Below, in pieces: positions 45,018 through 56,463 of a DNA stretch of 64,000 nucleotides. Every line of letters begins with the position of its first letter. Positions within the stretch are counted from its first letter, which is position 1. Made by a program: the position numbers and the translations under genes. The stretch spans positions 6,076,001 through 6,140,000 of the forward strand of contig JAUKUA010000003.1 of the NCBI GenBank assembly GCA_030549175.1. Direction: 5' to 3'. This DNA comes from Lasiosphaeris hirsuta (Eukaryota; Ascomycota; Sordariomycetes; Sordariales; Lasiosphaeriaceae). The notes under the pieces were generated by a model. That model saw nothing but the letters and a program-made list of their open reading frames with translations. It did no database searches and was not told where the DNA came from.

Positions 45018-46389
45018 GATATCGATCCCAAGGAGAGGGCGTTAGCGAAGAAGTGGCTCCACGTTACGCGGGCATCAACTGGGGGCCAGCCGCTACAGGG
45101 CATCAACGGGCCCCTGCGGCCAGCCCACGCGCGGGCAACAACTGCACGCCCCGCAGCCAACCAGCCAGCCAGCCGGAGAGCCAGGGAGCTGCCCTGCCAG
45201 AGATCCCATGTAGCCCGCCCGCGGCCAAGCTATGGAATCGGAGGTCATACTCTGCGTGATCAATGGGGGGCCGAGACACGACTGGCTTCCGTCCAGACGC
45301 TCATGCATTTCTAATCTGGTCAGAAAGTCTTTGATAATCACTTAGAATTGAAGACCAGAGTATGTCATACCGCCAACGCTACTTTCTCGGCGTGATGGGA
45401 CATTAAAGCTTAATATTTCATAACCTACTTAAATGGGATGGACTGGCAAATGCTGCAAGGTACTACATAGTATCATTCTTCCTTTCTGTAGCTATTTCTC
45501 CTCCCCTTCTCCTCCAACTTCCCCTCCTCAACCATTTTCACCTATTCAGCTTGCTCCGCCTGGGCCAAGCGGCTCAACCTACCAGCCCTAGGAGACCCAA
45601 CACCATCTGGCCGTTTGCTCCATGCGGACATGAGCCGGTGAGGTTTAGGAACGACTGGAAAAAGCTGATGGGCCCGGGCGGCAATGAGCCGGTGAGGTTC
45701 AGGAACGACTAGAAATGGCCATGGACATTCCTCTCACCACAATCTTGGAGGAAGGGATTCTCTGGTAGCACAGAAGGGCGGGACTCAGTCGGCCGTTGCT
45801 CACTGTATCGATAACCAAGGTATAGCATTTACCAAGTCAAAGTCGAAATGAGTAACCACCGTGGCATTATAGTCCATGGTTCCCTTTGGTTGCCATGTTT
45901 AGCTGCCATATATAGCTTAACGGCGTACGCCCTTGTTAAGACCGACTGTCGGCTACAAATAGTGCCAGCGCTTTATCAAACGATATAGCCAGCAGTTCAA
46001 AGGTGAAGTCGACTTTTAATTGTTCATAAAAGAGCTAGCTACTAAATCCCGTCAAATCATCTTCTCCTTACGATTCCAGATCAGCACAACCTACCGACCT
46101 TACCTTATCTTCCACGGTCCAGAGCCTCAGCATTGCTTCAACCTCAAAGAGAACACAGAAAGCGGGTATAACGAACGCACTTCAATTGGCAACATCAATA
46201 CTGTCAAGCAAACAAGTATAGTTGGGGCAAACGCAAGACATGTCAGATGGTTATGCTCTAGAAGTTACATCTAAATATAACTAACGTGTCTAATAAGCGA
46301 GCGGATCATCTAAGCGAGCGAATCAATTTCTACCACCCTACCATAACTACCCTTAATTACATAACCATAACACTAGGAAATAACAATAA
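45018..46389. other. Intergenic, mixed GC-rich then AT-rich
   Basis: A GC-rich 200-bp patch (45050-45240) passes into AT-rich sequence. A direct repeat at 45628 and 45684 (ATGAGCCGGTGAGGTT, about 28 bp per copy) is the only structure seen. No gene recognised. Confidence 0.4.
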
Positions 46390-46880
46390 CTAAATCAGAA
46401 ACAGATGAATCAGACGATTCTGCAGCCTCCTTACACGTGCGTACATTATGGCTAGGCTTGCCGCACACGCCATAACACCGAATCTTCGTACGAGAACCCC
46501 CTGCACCACTACCATTTTGTTGTGTTTTCTAAGCTACCAGCTCACCCATAGCCTTCTGATCCAGTAGATCCTATGTCCCTTATATAGTAAGTGGCTTTCC
46601 AAGCTACACACTTGTTTTTTTAACTCTCCGTCGCTTACTAAGCCCCTCATTAGCCTTTCGAAGTACTAAGACCTCCGTACGTAGAAGAGCTACCTCGTAC
46701 ATCACAGCCATTGTACCTTTCGCTAATTGATCCACAGCAGTTAGTATTAAAGGTTAGAAAGCTATTCTAGTAGTTAGAAATTCGAGTTTTAATAAGTGCT
46801 AACTATAAAGTGGCCTCTCAAGGGTTATGTGGTATTTAAGAGACTTAAGGTAGTACTGTAGTTAAGCTTAAGGCTAGGGG
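46390..46880 (-). mobile_element. Pogo/Fot1-like transposase C-terminal relic
   Basis: The minus strand reads LAKGTMAVMYEVALLRTEVL, ANEGLSKRRRVKKTSV and then a zinc knuckle, RCYGVCGKPSHNVRTC (C-x2-C-x4-H-x4-C; about 46470-46420). This order is typical of the C-terminus of fungal DDE1-type pogo-family transposases. TAG and TAA replace Trp and Gln, as after RIP. The catalytic DDE core and terminal inverted repeats were not found in the window. Confidence 0.6.
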
Positions 46881-47121
46881 AATTAGAGTCCAGATACGTA
46901 CATCCAGTATAGATATTACCCTCTCTAGGTCATATGGTATTGTCAGAAGCACTGCACTTTTAATGGGGGTTGCAATTGTGTGATTGTATTGCTTGTTCCA
47001 TGGTCTCTAGCAGAGCCAAAGACCTTAGTCTTATAGTTGTGTGTTGTTGCCACTATTGTGGCAATGCAGTGGCAATGTTGACGACTGCAGTGGCAACGCT
47101 CTTGATTCCAGCAGCTTCTAC

Positions 47122-48245
47122 TGTCACACTGGTGGACTCACCTAAGGTCAACAGGAGGGATTTCCCCTTGACCTGGGTCCACCGTGATGACCACAACGGT
47201 AGCCACATAGTGGCTCAATCTGTGGGACACGCACACACCAAAGCCCGGGCGCAACCAGGACCCCCTGGCCCGTACACAGGTCGATGGGTCCTCGGCCCAG
47301 GCCGGGATCCCAGACACCACTCACAAGTCGAGCCAGCCTACCCCAGGAGCCTAGCTCGTAGGCTACAGCATCACCAGACCTCAGGTCTGGAGTAAGCAGC
47401 CATACAACCTCAGCATCGTGGTCAGGAGCTGCATTAGCTAGCCAAAAGACCCACATGAGGTTTTAGCGGATTTTTAAGGACAGGCCTCCTAGTTATCGCG
47501 ATGGTCCCAATGGACAACCTAAACCCCGACGTTCTCCGGAGTCTAGCCTCAGTGGTGACAGGTGGCTGTACCAAGACTAAGGAGTTATGAAGGGAACCAT
47601 CGTCATTCGACGTAAGTACCAAGGACGTGAAGGAACTTCCGTGGTTAGGCTCGTCACACCATCGGAGTTAAGTACTAATACTACCCGTTAACTACCGAGG
47701 GAAAGGTCAGTAACACTTAGTAGGAATATTGATTGGTAGGGCGTAAGAGACGGGCGGTTAAGACCCCGGGCCGGTAAAGCGGCTAAGGAAGGATCTCTAT
47801 GTGCTCTAGTACCTTTGTATATTGTATATAGCCTCTATAAAAGAGATGAGGGACCTACGATGGATCCTTGAGAGGAAGAAGCTCCCTAGTCCTTTTTGGA
47901 AACAGCCTAGAAAGATTATTAACTAAACTTCAGTGAAGCTAAGAGGTAATATAACCTTGTGAACCCTTCTGTTTTTTATTGACTTGTAACTACGAAGTAT
48001 CGTCTGCCATCTTGTGATCGTTCTATCTCCCTACATCTACCTTCTCCCTCATAACTACTAGGACTTTGGGTTGCGAAGATCATCTCCCTCACCCTGTGTG
48101 AAAGCTCTGAGTTAGACTAACACCATTGCCGGTCTAGCGTAGACGGTCGAATTGATCTAGATCATAGCTCTGTAGTTCGGTTATACCGAAGGTGACATAC
48201 CTTGTGATTGCCACACCTCAGTCCTCACGACTAGCCTGTGTCACA
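47122..48245 (+). mobile_element. LTR, family B copy 2
   Basis: 1,124 bp from TGTCACACTGGTGGACTCAC to CTAGCCTGTGTCACA. Less transition-mutated than the copies at 3.8-9 kb. Immediately followed by an inverted copy. Confidence 0.8.
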
Positions 48246-49221
48246 CCAGGCCGGTAATGATATTAGTCTGACTTAGAGCTTTCATACGAGGTGAGGGAGA
48301 AGGTAGATGTAGAGAGATGGAACGATCATAAGAAAGATGACAGACGATACTTCATAGTTATAAGTTAATGAGAAATAGAAAGGTTCATAAGGTTATATTA
48401 CCCCTTAGCTTCACTGAACTTCAGCTGATAATCTTTCTAAGCTGTTTCCAAAAAGGACTGGGAACCTTCTTCCTCTCGAGGATCCGTCGTAAGGCCCTCG
48501 TCTCTTTTATAGAGGCTATGTACAGTATGTAAGGATACTAAAATACATAAAGGTCTTTCCTTATGCTGGCCCAGGGCCTTAACCGCTCGCCTCTCACGTC
48601 CTACCAATCAATATCTCTGCCAAGTATTACTGACCTTTCCTTCGGTAGTCCACAGACGGTATTAGTACTTAACTCCGATAGTGTGATAACCATAATCACG
48701 GAAGTTCCTTTACGTCCTTAGTACTTACGTCGAATGACGACGGTTCCCTTCATGACTCCTTGGGCTTGGTTACAGCCACCTGTCACCATTGGGCTAGACT
48801 CCGGAGAACGTCGGGGTTTAGGTCGTCCACTGAGACCGTCACGATAACTAGGAGGCCTATCCTTGAAAGTCCTGCTGAAACATCGTGTGGGTCTCCGAGC
48901 TGGCTAATGTAGCTTCTGACCACGATGCTGAGGTTGTGTGGCTACTTGTTCCAAACCTAAGGTCTGGTGATGCTGCAGCCTGCGAGCTAGGCCCTGTGGT
49001 GGGCTGGATCGGCTTGTGAGTGGTGTCTGGGATCCCGGCCTGGGCCGAGGACCCATCAACCTGCGTGCGGGCCAGGGGATCCTGGTCGCGCCCGGATTTT
49101 GGTGTGTGTGCGTGTCCCACAGGTTGAGCCACAATGTGGCCACCGTTGTAGCCATCACGGTGGACCCAGGTCAAGGGGTGGATCCGCCCTGTTGACCTTA
49201 GGTGAGTCCACCAGTGTGACA
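48246..49221 (-). mobile_element. Truncated LTR, family B copy 3 (inverted)
   Basis: 976 bp in reverse orientation ending GTCCACCAGTGTGACA. It lacks about 110 bp of the 3' end present in copy 2, exactly at the palindrome centre. The outer flanks TCTAC and CTGTT show no target duplication. Confidence 0.8.
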
Positions 49222-49980
49222 CTGTTGTTATCAGCGACTCCATCCATACCGTATCCTTCTGTGACATAGTATAGTAATGCTATAGGTTTGAAATTTATAC
49301 GATTGGATCGTTTAAGGTTTTGGTAGGTATAGATTACTTAGCTTTGACAATAGGGCTTCTAGGCAGAGTCACACGTACACCCAGTACGCGTGTACGTCGT
49401 AATTGGAATTGTTGCCTGGGAGCTATCCTTACAAATTACGCGTCATCTACTTTCTATCGAGAGGAAACTTTAGCCGGGGGGGACTGAAAAGGGGCCTCTG
49501 AGGCTGTGTGGCGGCGGCGTATGGGATCACCCTAGCTTAGGGAAAAATCAGGGGAAGCTCAGGACAAATCAGCCCCAGCTCACCCCAGCTCACCCCAGCT
49601 CAGGATGACGAACGAAAAAGGAAATTTCGTGTGCCCAGATTCATCGCAGACAACTAGCTGTTTCACACGGGAGTCCCGGCCTTTCTGAACAACTCTCCGC
49701 CTTTATACTTCGATATGAGAACTTGTTTGGCCCGGCGAGGTATGCCTCGCAAGGACGTTGGCAGATTTCTTTCTTGGTGAGACCAAGGCCGAGGAATCCT
49801 TTGGTGGATGGGGCCTGGATCGAGATAAAGGAGTATCTTGGTGAGGCCTCATCTTGATATTGGTCAACTCGCTGGTTCTGTCAACTCTCTGATGCTGACT
49901 GTGTGCTTTCCGTCGCCTCAACCCACCAGACACCGCCAAGTTCAAGAGGCTGTGCATCTTGGTCTACCCTATCGAGAACA
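49222..49980. other. Intergenic
   Basis: No gene recognised. A triplicated decamer CTCACCCCAG lies at about 49575-49605. Confidence 0.4.
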
Positions 49981-50145
49981 TGTGGGCGAGACAGAGCAAT
50001 GGAAAAGTGGTGATGGATTGGTGGTGTTGCGGGCAAGGATTTCCTGGCCCTGCAACAGCTATCTAGGTGTGGCCCAAAGGCACTAGCTAGGCGAGGTGGT
50101 GGCGCGTGCACCCTGCACCCTCGAGGTGGGGCACCACCTCCAACA
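49981..50145 (-). mobile_element. Solo Copia LTR (family C)
   Basis: 165 bp, TGTGGGCGAGACAGAGC...ACCTCCAACA. Flanks GAACA and TTTCT show no target duplication. Confidence 0.7.
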
Positions 50146-51411
50146 TTTCTTTGCTGTCGAACCATGTTCAACCTCTTCCATACTAGCACGTACGATCAAA
50201 GCCACTAGCTCTGTCAAGGTAGGCTTTAGTAGCTTTATTAGCGTTTAATAACTAATTTAGCTAACCGCTATGTTGTATAGGTCTTTCGTCAAGTCAATCT
50301 CGCCCTTGCTTCCGGCTGGCGCCCTCGTCGACCGCCTCGATTCGTAGCCTACATCAGGATCACTCTCCCGGATTGCCTCTTAGATATTATCGAACAGGGA
50401 GTCTACTTGCTCCCAGCCTCTTGGTCGTATTTCGGTTGTTGCCCGGTATTAGTAGCCTGTTGAGGCGTCTATCGCAGACGACCATAGGCAGCAACGTGGT
50501 CTCGGATGCGGCCTACCTTACCAACGAGTAGTGGCCTTCGATCGCGAGCAGCAAGGGCCCTCGGGCGCGTCACGGCCACGTCCTCTCGCCACAGCTGCGC
50601 GGGGTAGAGTGGGTAAGGCACCCCGAGTCAAGAAGGAGCGTAAACAGGGCACTAAAAAGACAACATCGCGGATAGGACTCGGTACGCCGGTGGACAAGAA
50701 GCATGGCTTTGAGCCGCTTGGCGGCCATTCTGCGAACACAGACCCCTAACGCTCCTTGCTGCGACAGTGACGATGACCGGCGTGAAGCCGAACATGAACG
50801 GCCGCTGGAGGGTCACAATCTCAGGCTTGTCATCGAGGTAAACCGCCCGACACTGTTCAATCGCCCTCCACCTTCTGCACCATTTTTGCGAAAACGACCG
50901 CACTTCGGCGCCGCCCTTCAATCCGCCTTCCCCGGCCTCAACAGCCCACAACTCCCACAAAAATCACCAAAAGACATCATCCGACACAATGCATTGTTTG
51001 AGTGGCTTTGACTGGCCGAGCTGTCCGCCACAACAGAAACTCCCAGCACAACACTACACTCGGTCTGGACTTAACACCCCGATGAAGTCTCATTTGATCA
51101 CATGGAGACCGATTCTAGCCAGGCAGCCTGCTGCCTAGAATGTGCATTTTGGACGCGAGTTCCTGCCTATCGCAACCATGAATTTACGTCCAGACTAACA
51201 GACTTGCCTGCGGGCGTTTACCCGCCACCGCCGCCCGCTTCCCGCTGCACCGTTTGGCCCATGGTCTCTGCAAGAATGGTCAGGCTCCGTTCCGGAGACT
51301 AACCCATTGATAAGCCCATACTCTTCGCCCAGCAACATTTCTGGTGGACCCAGACTGAACGAACGTTCCCGCCCCAGCGATCAGCAAGCACCTCCTGGCC
51401 CAGCGGCATCG
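50146..51411. other. Intergenic, open stretches without known domain
   Basis: Plus-strand frames at 50531-50749 (basic, KKERKQGTKK) and 50703-51011 are open but short and unrecognised; they could be a transposon remnant. The last 300 bp is the 5' region of the membrane protein gene. Confidence 0.35.
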
Positions 51412-52695
51412 ATGGCGACCGCCAAGCCCAGGACCCCTTCGCAACCCCCGAAGAGTTGGAACTTCAGCACACAGCGTGTTCTTGTAGAGAATGTTTACTT
51501 TTGGCTATTCTGCTTTTTTTATTTGGCTTTTGCCTTTACCGTCTACTACGTCCTTCAAGGCCGTCCCTTTCGCATTGGCGCACGCAGCATCAACTCAACG
51601 CTTCTCCCGCTCTACCAGGCCGACGTCTCGGCGCTCATCTCCATTGCGATTGGCATTATCAGATTCTGTTACGCAGCATGGTGTGGAATCGTTTCCTGGC
51701 GCATAATCTACGTCCTCCTGGCGATCCGCGGCATCCAGATGCGCGAGCTCACCGCCATTACCGGTGGCTCACCACACGCTCGACTCAGCTGGAACATCAA
51801 GCCATACCGGAAGTTATCGATATTACTGTTCTTATTCCTCTGGGTATCGCTGCCGGCGCAATACCTGTCAGGGCCGCTGCTTGCTGCCTCGACTGCCTGG
51901 GAGCCAATAACCATTAAGAGTGCTCTCTCAACGCCCCTCCACCTTCCCATCGCCGCTGAAGGGCTTAGCTGGTCCATGTTCAACATCTTCAATGAGGGGA
52001 AGGAAAACATTGTGCGCAAGAGCGCGGGCGTTTCCTATCTCGGCTCGACCGCCTTGTTCGACGGGAAGACAGCTGTCATGCACCGATACTTCTCAGCCTC
52101 TAACGGCAGCGCCCCGGTCGATTCGACGATCAGTCAGATCACTGTGCCGTTCTTGTTGGGCGACAAGCTTGAGTGGGTTGTCGACTACGAATCCGAACTC
52201 GATTCGGCCTTGATTGAAGCTATCACCAAGCGTCGCCAAAGCAACTCGCTTGATCTCACCAGCCCAGAGAACCCCATCCTTAACCCCGTGATTGGCAACA
52301 TGGCGCTTCTCAAGTCAGAGCCATGGCAACTCACTGCCGTCAATGGTAAGGCCGACTTGATCAACCTCTACACCTTGCCGGAGGCGAAGGAGTTCACAGG
52401 GCAGAGGTGTGTAGCCGTCTTGGTAGACAACATTAGGTATACCCACACGGGATAAACCTGCCCGACCACATCAGACGGCACAGCCACCTACGGCACAGCC
52501 ACCTACACTCTCTACACCGCATCGGACCACTTTGGAACCCTGCCACCCACCAAGTTGCTCCCATTAGACTAGTACTTGAACGGCAATAATGATAAGCCCT
52601 TCACGCTCACTTGCTACGACATCGCAAAGCTCACGATTAGGGCGGGCTCGATTCACTGCTGTAACTGTCCGGTCAAGCCATGATGCAGTGCCAAG
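51412..52695 (+). pseudogene. Multi-pass membrane protein, truncated by stops
   Basis: From the ATG at 51412 (MATAKPRTPSQPPKSW) the frame holds membrane spans FWLFCFFYLAFAFTVYYVL, ISIAIGIIRFCYAAW and ILLFLFLWVSL and then a large luminal or extracellular part, to TAA at 52453-52455. After it the same frame continues convincingly (PTTSDGTATYGTATYTLYTA, then FGTLPPTKLLPLD), through TAG at about 52570 and TGA at about 52681. TAA from CAA and TAG from TGG would each need one CpA-to-TpA change on one strand. Intact members of this fungal family are longer and carry more C-terminal membrane spans. Whether the 347-residue truncated form is made is unknown. Confidence 0.55.
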
Positions 52696-53128
52696 TCGGT
52701 GTAACGGCGGGCCAGGCTGACGCCAGCAGGCGATGCGCCGTTGAAGCATGGATGCCTGCCAGCCTCGAATTAGCGGGTGGCTACGGCGGCCCACCAGACT
52801 GACTTCCGTTTTAGGTCAGCGATGCAACCGCTCCAAGGAAGCGAGCGGAGTTGGCGACACTCACTGCCGATACGGACCTAGACAGTATGGCCGCTGAACT
52901 GGCATGTGCATCACCACTTGCTTCCAAAGGTAACTCGTTTCCGTTACACTAATGGATGGCACCCTAGTAGATAGGTGAGACCCATTGCTTCAGCACTTTA
53001 CACGTTATATAAGAAACCTTTTTTTTTTCTTCCTTCACGCCTCAACCCGAGTCGTATAAATACCAACCAGGATTTGGTCAACAACGCTAAAGCTGGATCA
53101 AACTACAGCAAACGCCCCCTAGCTCACC
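52696..53128. other. Intergenic, promoter of the propeller gene
   Basis: A TATATAAG element (53006-53013) lies about 115 bp before the ATG at 53129. Confidence 0.5.
53006..53013 (+). promoter_or_regulatory. TATA box upstream of the propeller gene
   Basis: TATATAAG, about 115 bp before the start codon at 53129. Confidence 0.45.
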
Positions 53129-54115
53129 ATGTCTTGGATAATCTTTCTTTTGCTTCAACTGTGCGGAGCAAACCGATTACGCGGAGGACCTAGCACTCGG
53201 CCAAGCATCCGCCAGCTTTGCCAATTCTCAAACCCAACTTGGATAGAGAACATCGCCGTCCGATCCAACGGACAGCTTCTCGTCACGCTGTTTAGCTCGC
53301 CTGAGCTGTACCAGATAGATCCCTTTGACCCCAACCCCACCCCGGAGCTCGTCGCGCGCTTTCCCAACGCCCTCGGCATCCTCGGCATCACCGAGCTTGA
53401 GGAGGATGTCTTTGCCATTACAAAAGGCAACTTTTCCAGCGAGACTGGAAACGTCGCCCCGGCTTCATTCTCGGTGTGGAAGGCGGATCTCCGGGGGGGA
53501 ACGCCCGCGCTCTCCAGGATCGCCGACGTGCCAGCTGCCACCATCCTCAACGGGGTTTCAACTGTCAAGCAGGGGAGCAAATTCGTCATCCTCGCCGACT
53601 CGATGGCCGGAGTCCTCTGGCGCGTCAACCTCGAGACGGCCGAGTACGATATCATTCTCAACAGCACTGCCACACAGCCCACGACGCCGTTCCCCGTCGG
53701 TTGGGGCGCTAACGGTGTGCATGCTAGAGATGGGAATCTGTTCTTTACGAATTCGGACCGGGGCCTCTATCGTGCCCGTATCCACGATGATGGCACGCTG
53801 GGAGGGAGGGTCGAGGTGGTGGCCAACTTGACGGGTGCGGATGACTTCACGTTCGATGCGCGTGGCCAAGTGTACCTATCGAGGGGAAGGGATGACGTGA
53901 TTGGCAAAGTCACGTCGGGGGGGGAGCTGGTCACTCTAGATACCGCGAATGCCGATGCCCCCGTGCTCCTTGAAGGGAACACGGCGGTAGCGTTTGGGAG
54001 AACGACGTGTGATAGGCGGACTCTGTACGTCGCAACCAACGGTGGATGGTCTGGTTTGGTCCCTGGGACCGCCCAAGTCGGTGGGAGGGTCTTGGCCATT
54101 GATCTTGGGGAATGA
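53129..54115 (+). CDS. Secreted SMP-30-like six-bladed beta-propeller
   Basis: A single-exon frame of 328 residues from an ATG. Residues 1-17 (MSWIIFLLLQLCGANRL) look like a signal peptide. The body has the family's landmarks: PTWIENIAVRSNGQLLVTL (about residues 37-55), FPNALGILGITELEEDVFAI, SVWKADLRG, ILNGVSTV, ILADSMAGVLWRVN (about 152-166), GANGVHARDGNLFFTNS, ADDFTFDARGQVYLS and TLYVATNGG. The NG, DS and N-rich loops are typical metal or substrate sites of SMP-30/gluconolactonase-like propellers. In ascomycetes this superfamily includes secondary-metabolism proteins such as hetero-Diels-Alderases as well as hydrolases, so the activity is open. Intact; the neighbouring transcription factor on the same strand is the closest candidate partner. 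Confidence 0.8.
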   Translation: MSWIIFLLLQLCGANRLRGGPSTRPSIRQLCQFSNPTWIENIAVRSNGQLLVTLFSSPELYQIDPFDPNPTPELVARFPNALGILGITELEEDVFAITKGNFSSETGNVAPASFSVWKADLRGGTPALSRIADVPAATILNGVSTVKQGSKFVILADSMAGVLWRVNLETAEYDIILNSTATQPTTPFPVGWGANGVHARDGNLFFTNSDRGLYRARIHDDGTLGGRVEVVANLTGADDFTFDARGQVYLSRGRDDVIGKVTSGGELVTLDTANADAPVLLEGNTAVAFGRTTCDRRTLYVATNGGWSGLVPGTAQVGGRVLAIDLGE

Positions 54116-54771
54116 TGGTGGCATACGAGTCAGGTTGGGACGGCCGTTCGGACGGGACATTGTGTTCAGGGTGCTGTAGTCTCCCACGTCGCGGGCATGC
54201 TCATTCTGCCATGCTTAGGCATTCATTCATGCAACCCCAGTCAAATCTCACTCCATCATCTTCCCGATTCGGGTACCTGATGCATGTCAAATCTCCCGCG
54301 TTGCCAATTGATCTTACCCCGCGGGCCCCTGCAGGGAACAGGATCCAATCAGGCGAGAGGCGGCCGGGGCCTTACCCAAAACGGAAAACATTCTGGTGGG
54401 TCAGTAAGTCGGTAGGATCTAGGCCGTCGCAGTCGCGGCGTGAAGGCAGCGGCGGGGATACATGCAAGCTGCCAGCGTCCGGACCGTGGGTGAACATCAG
54501 CCCGTCTCCTATAGGGATCGCGGTCGGGACGGAACGGAGTGTTTCATCCCCACCCCAACCTCTACCCAATCAACTCGACCCGTCCCATCCCTTTTTGACT
54601 ACCCGCCGCAGTCTTCCTCGCTGTTGCTCATTGCTACCAGCATCCTTCGGTTTCCCAACCACCCCCTCGAACCTAGCAGGTCGTCCTCATCCCCATGCTA
54701 GTTTTTGCGTTTCGGGGTTCGTTAATAACCGAGCAATCCTTTTGCTTTCGTACAAAGATCTGCACTCCGGG
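54116..54771. other. Intergenic, promoter of the transcription factor
   Basis: About 650 bp with pyrimidine-rich stretches (54540-54700). The frame of the next gene is open upstream through most of it, but the family-like sequence starts after the ATG at 54772. Confidence 0.45.
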
Positions 54772-56463
54772 ATGCCGCCGTCGGAGGTGCACCCCAGATC
54801 GGACTGCAAGAAGCTACACACGCAACTGGAGATGGCCCTAAACGCACCACAAAACTTCGCTTTCATTCCGGTTGAGGGAAATGGAAAGGCAAATGCTAGA
54901 GAGCGGAAGTTGATTCGAAGCCACTGCATGAATGGAAAGAACCTGAGGATCGGTGTACATCCGGTACCTGATGATACTTCTCCGAGAGAGTCGGACAAAT
55001 GGCGACAAGAGCCCAAGGTATCCCGGCGCTTGGGCTACGCCAAGGCCGAGAGGCCCCTGGACGAGCTCTCCAATGACTCATGGTTTTATTCTGCCCCATC
55101 GGCAGCACCGTCCGACATGTCTCTCTTCCAATTCGCTGGTGAAGTCGATTATTCCTCACGGCTGCTTATCTCCAACTGTATGTGCGAGGGGGTAGTACAG
55201 CTCACTTTTTTTCTACTTGGGCTTGTCCAGGTAATGCACACTCCTAACAACTGCTAATGTGCCCCAGTCTACACCAAAGCAACCGAGACTATGGGTCCTG
55301 CCGAACGTTGCGTCGATTTTGGTCCTAGCGGGCAACTCTGGTTCCCATATCTAGCAAAGTATGCCGGATTCACGCATCCGATTCTCTTCTGCATATCCGT
55401 GGCCGACTGTCTCCTGGGCAATAAGCCGCTCGGAAAGAAGGCTCAGTACCACCTGGGCGAGACCTTGGTCTTCATAAACCAGAGACTGTCTGACAATACC
55501 ACTGCTCTACACGACTCCACCATCTTTGTGGTGCTCGCGCTTATCGACTTTTCGGCGTATTTGAGAGACTATAAAACGGCAATGGTCCACCTAAAAGGGC
55601 TCGGCGAAATGGTCCGGCTGCGCGGCGGCATCGACAACTTCCGGTATCTCCCCAGGCTATATACTAAGCTGGGCCGGTAAGTCTTTCGACGCTTCCTTTT
55701 GTCATTCTCAGCTGACGTATGGATCAGGCTCGATCTTATCCAGGCCCTCTACTCTGGCAACAAGCCCGTCTTCTTGGTGGATACTACGTCTTGTCCTAGG
55801 ATCAGTGAAGATGTGGACTTCTGGAGCGCTCATGGGGGCACGAGCCTTCCGCAGTCTGCGGGAAATCTGGGTTTGAAGAACGAGGTGCTGCTCGCGGCAT
55901 TCACAGACCTTCGTCAACTCTCAGAAGTGCTCAACACCAAGACAGCGAGTTGCAGGCGCTTAGATGTTGCCGTGTTTCAAGCTCGAGTCTGCTCGATCCA
56001 ATACCGATTATTATGGCTGCAGGGTACCCTGGACGACTGTCTCGCCGAGTGTCTCCGGCTGGCCATGTTGGCGTTCCTCGCGACAACCTTCCATGTGCCT
56101 CTGGCCGTGGCTCAGTATCCTTACCTCGCAAACCACTATCGCGAGTCTTGCGCTGCTATGGGAGCACGGAATCTGGAAAACCTACCGCTCTGGTTCCTGA
56201 TGGTCGGGGCCTTGTCGGTCTTCGGCGTGGAAGATGCCTGGTTGCAGGAGCGCTGGCGGGCTGAAGTCCCCCCACAGTTGGCTTGGGACGAGGCCCGGCT
56301 GCAGCTACGGGATATCATGTGGATCGACACAATTCACAACCAGCCGGGAGAGAGGGTATTTCAGATTCTGAAATGCGGGAGGGTGGAAGGCGCCCACCGA
56401 AGCACCTCGAGATCCAAGTTGTGGGTGGGCGGCTGGGTAGGAACTACGTATGAACTGTATTGA
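54772..56463 (+). CDS. Fungal-specific transcription factor (PF11951-type), three exons
   Basis: Exons 54772-55177, 55268-55676 and 55728-56463 join without a stop into 516 residues; introns of 90 and 51 nt have GTATGT and GTAAGT donors, CTAAC and CTGAC branches and CAG acceptors. The N-terminus has the FAFIPVEGNGKANARERK and IRSHCMNGKN block (near residues 27-50) that marks this class, which often lacks a Zn2Cys6 cluster, as here. The middle carries FVVLALIDFSAYLRDYKTAM and LKGLGEMVRLRGGI (the [VL]-x-G-[LI]-x-x-[ML]-V-x-x-R-G-G signature). The C-terminal part is helical (RLAMLAFLATTFHV, LENLPLWFLMVGALSVFG). Such proteins act in the nucleus, usually as regulators of local gene sets. Confidence 0.82.

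Noticed and set aside
53129..56463. Secondary metabolite gene cluster
   Set aside because: No synthase, transporter or tailoring set in the window; only two neighbouring genes fit.
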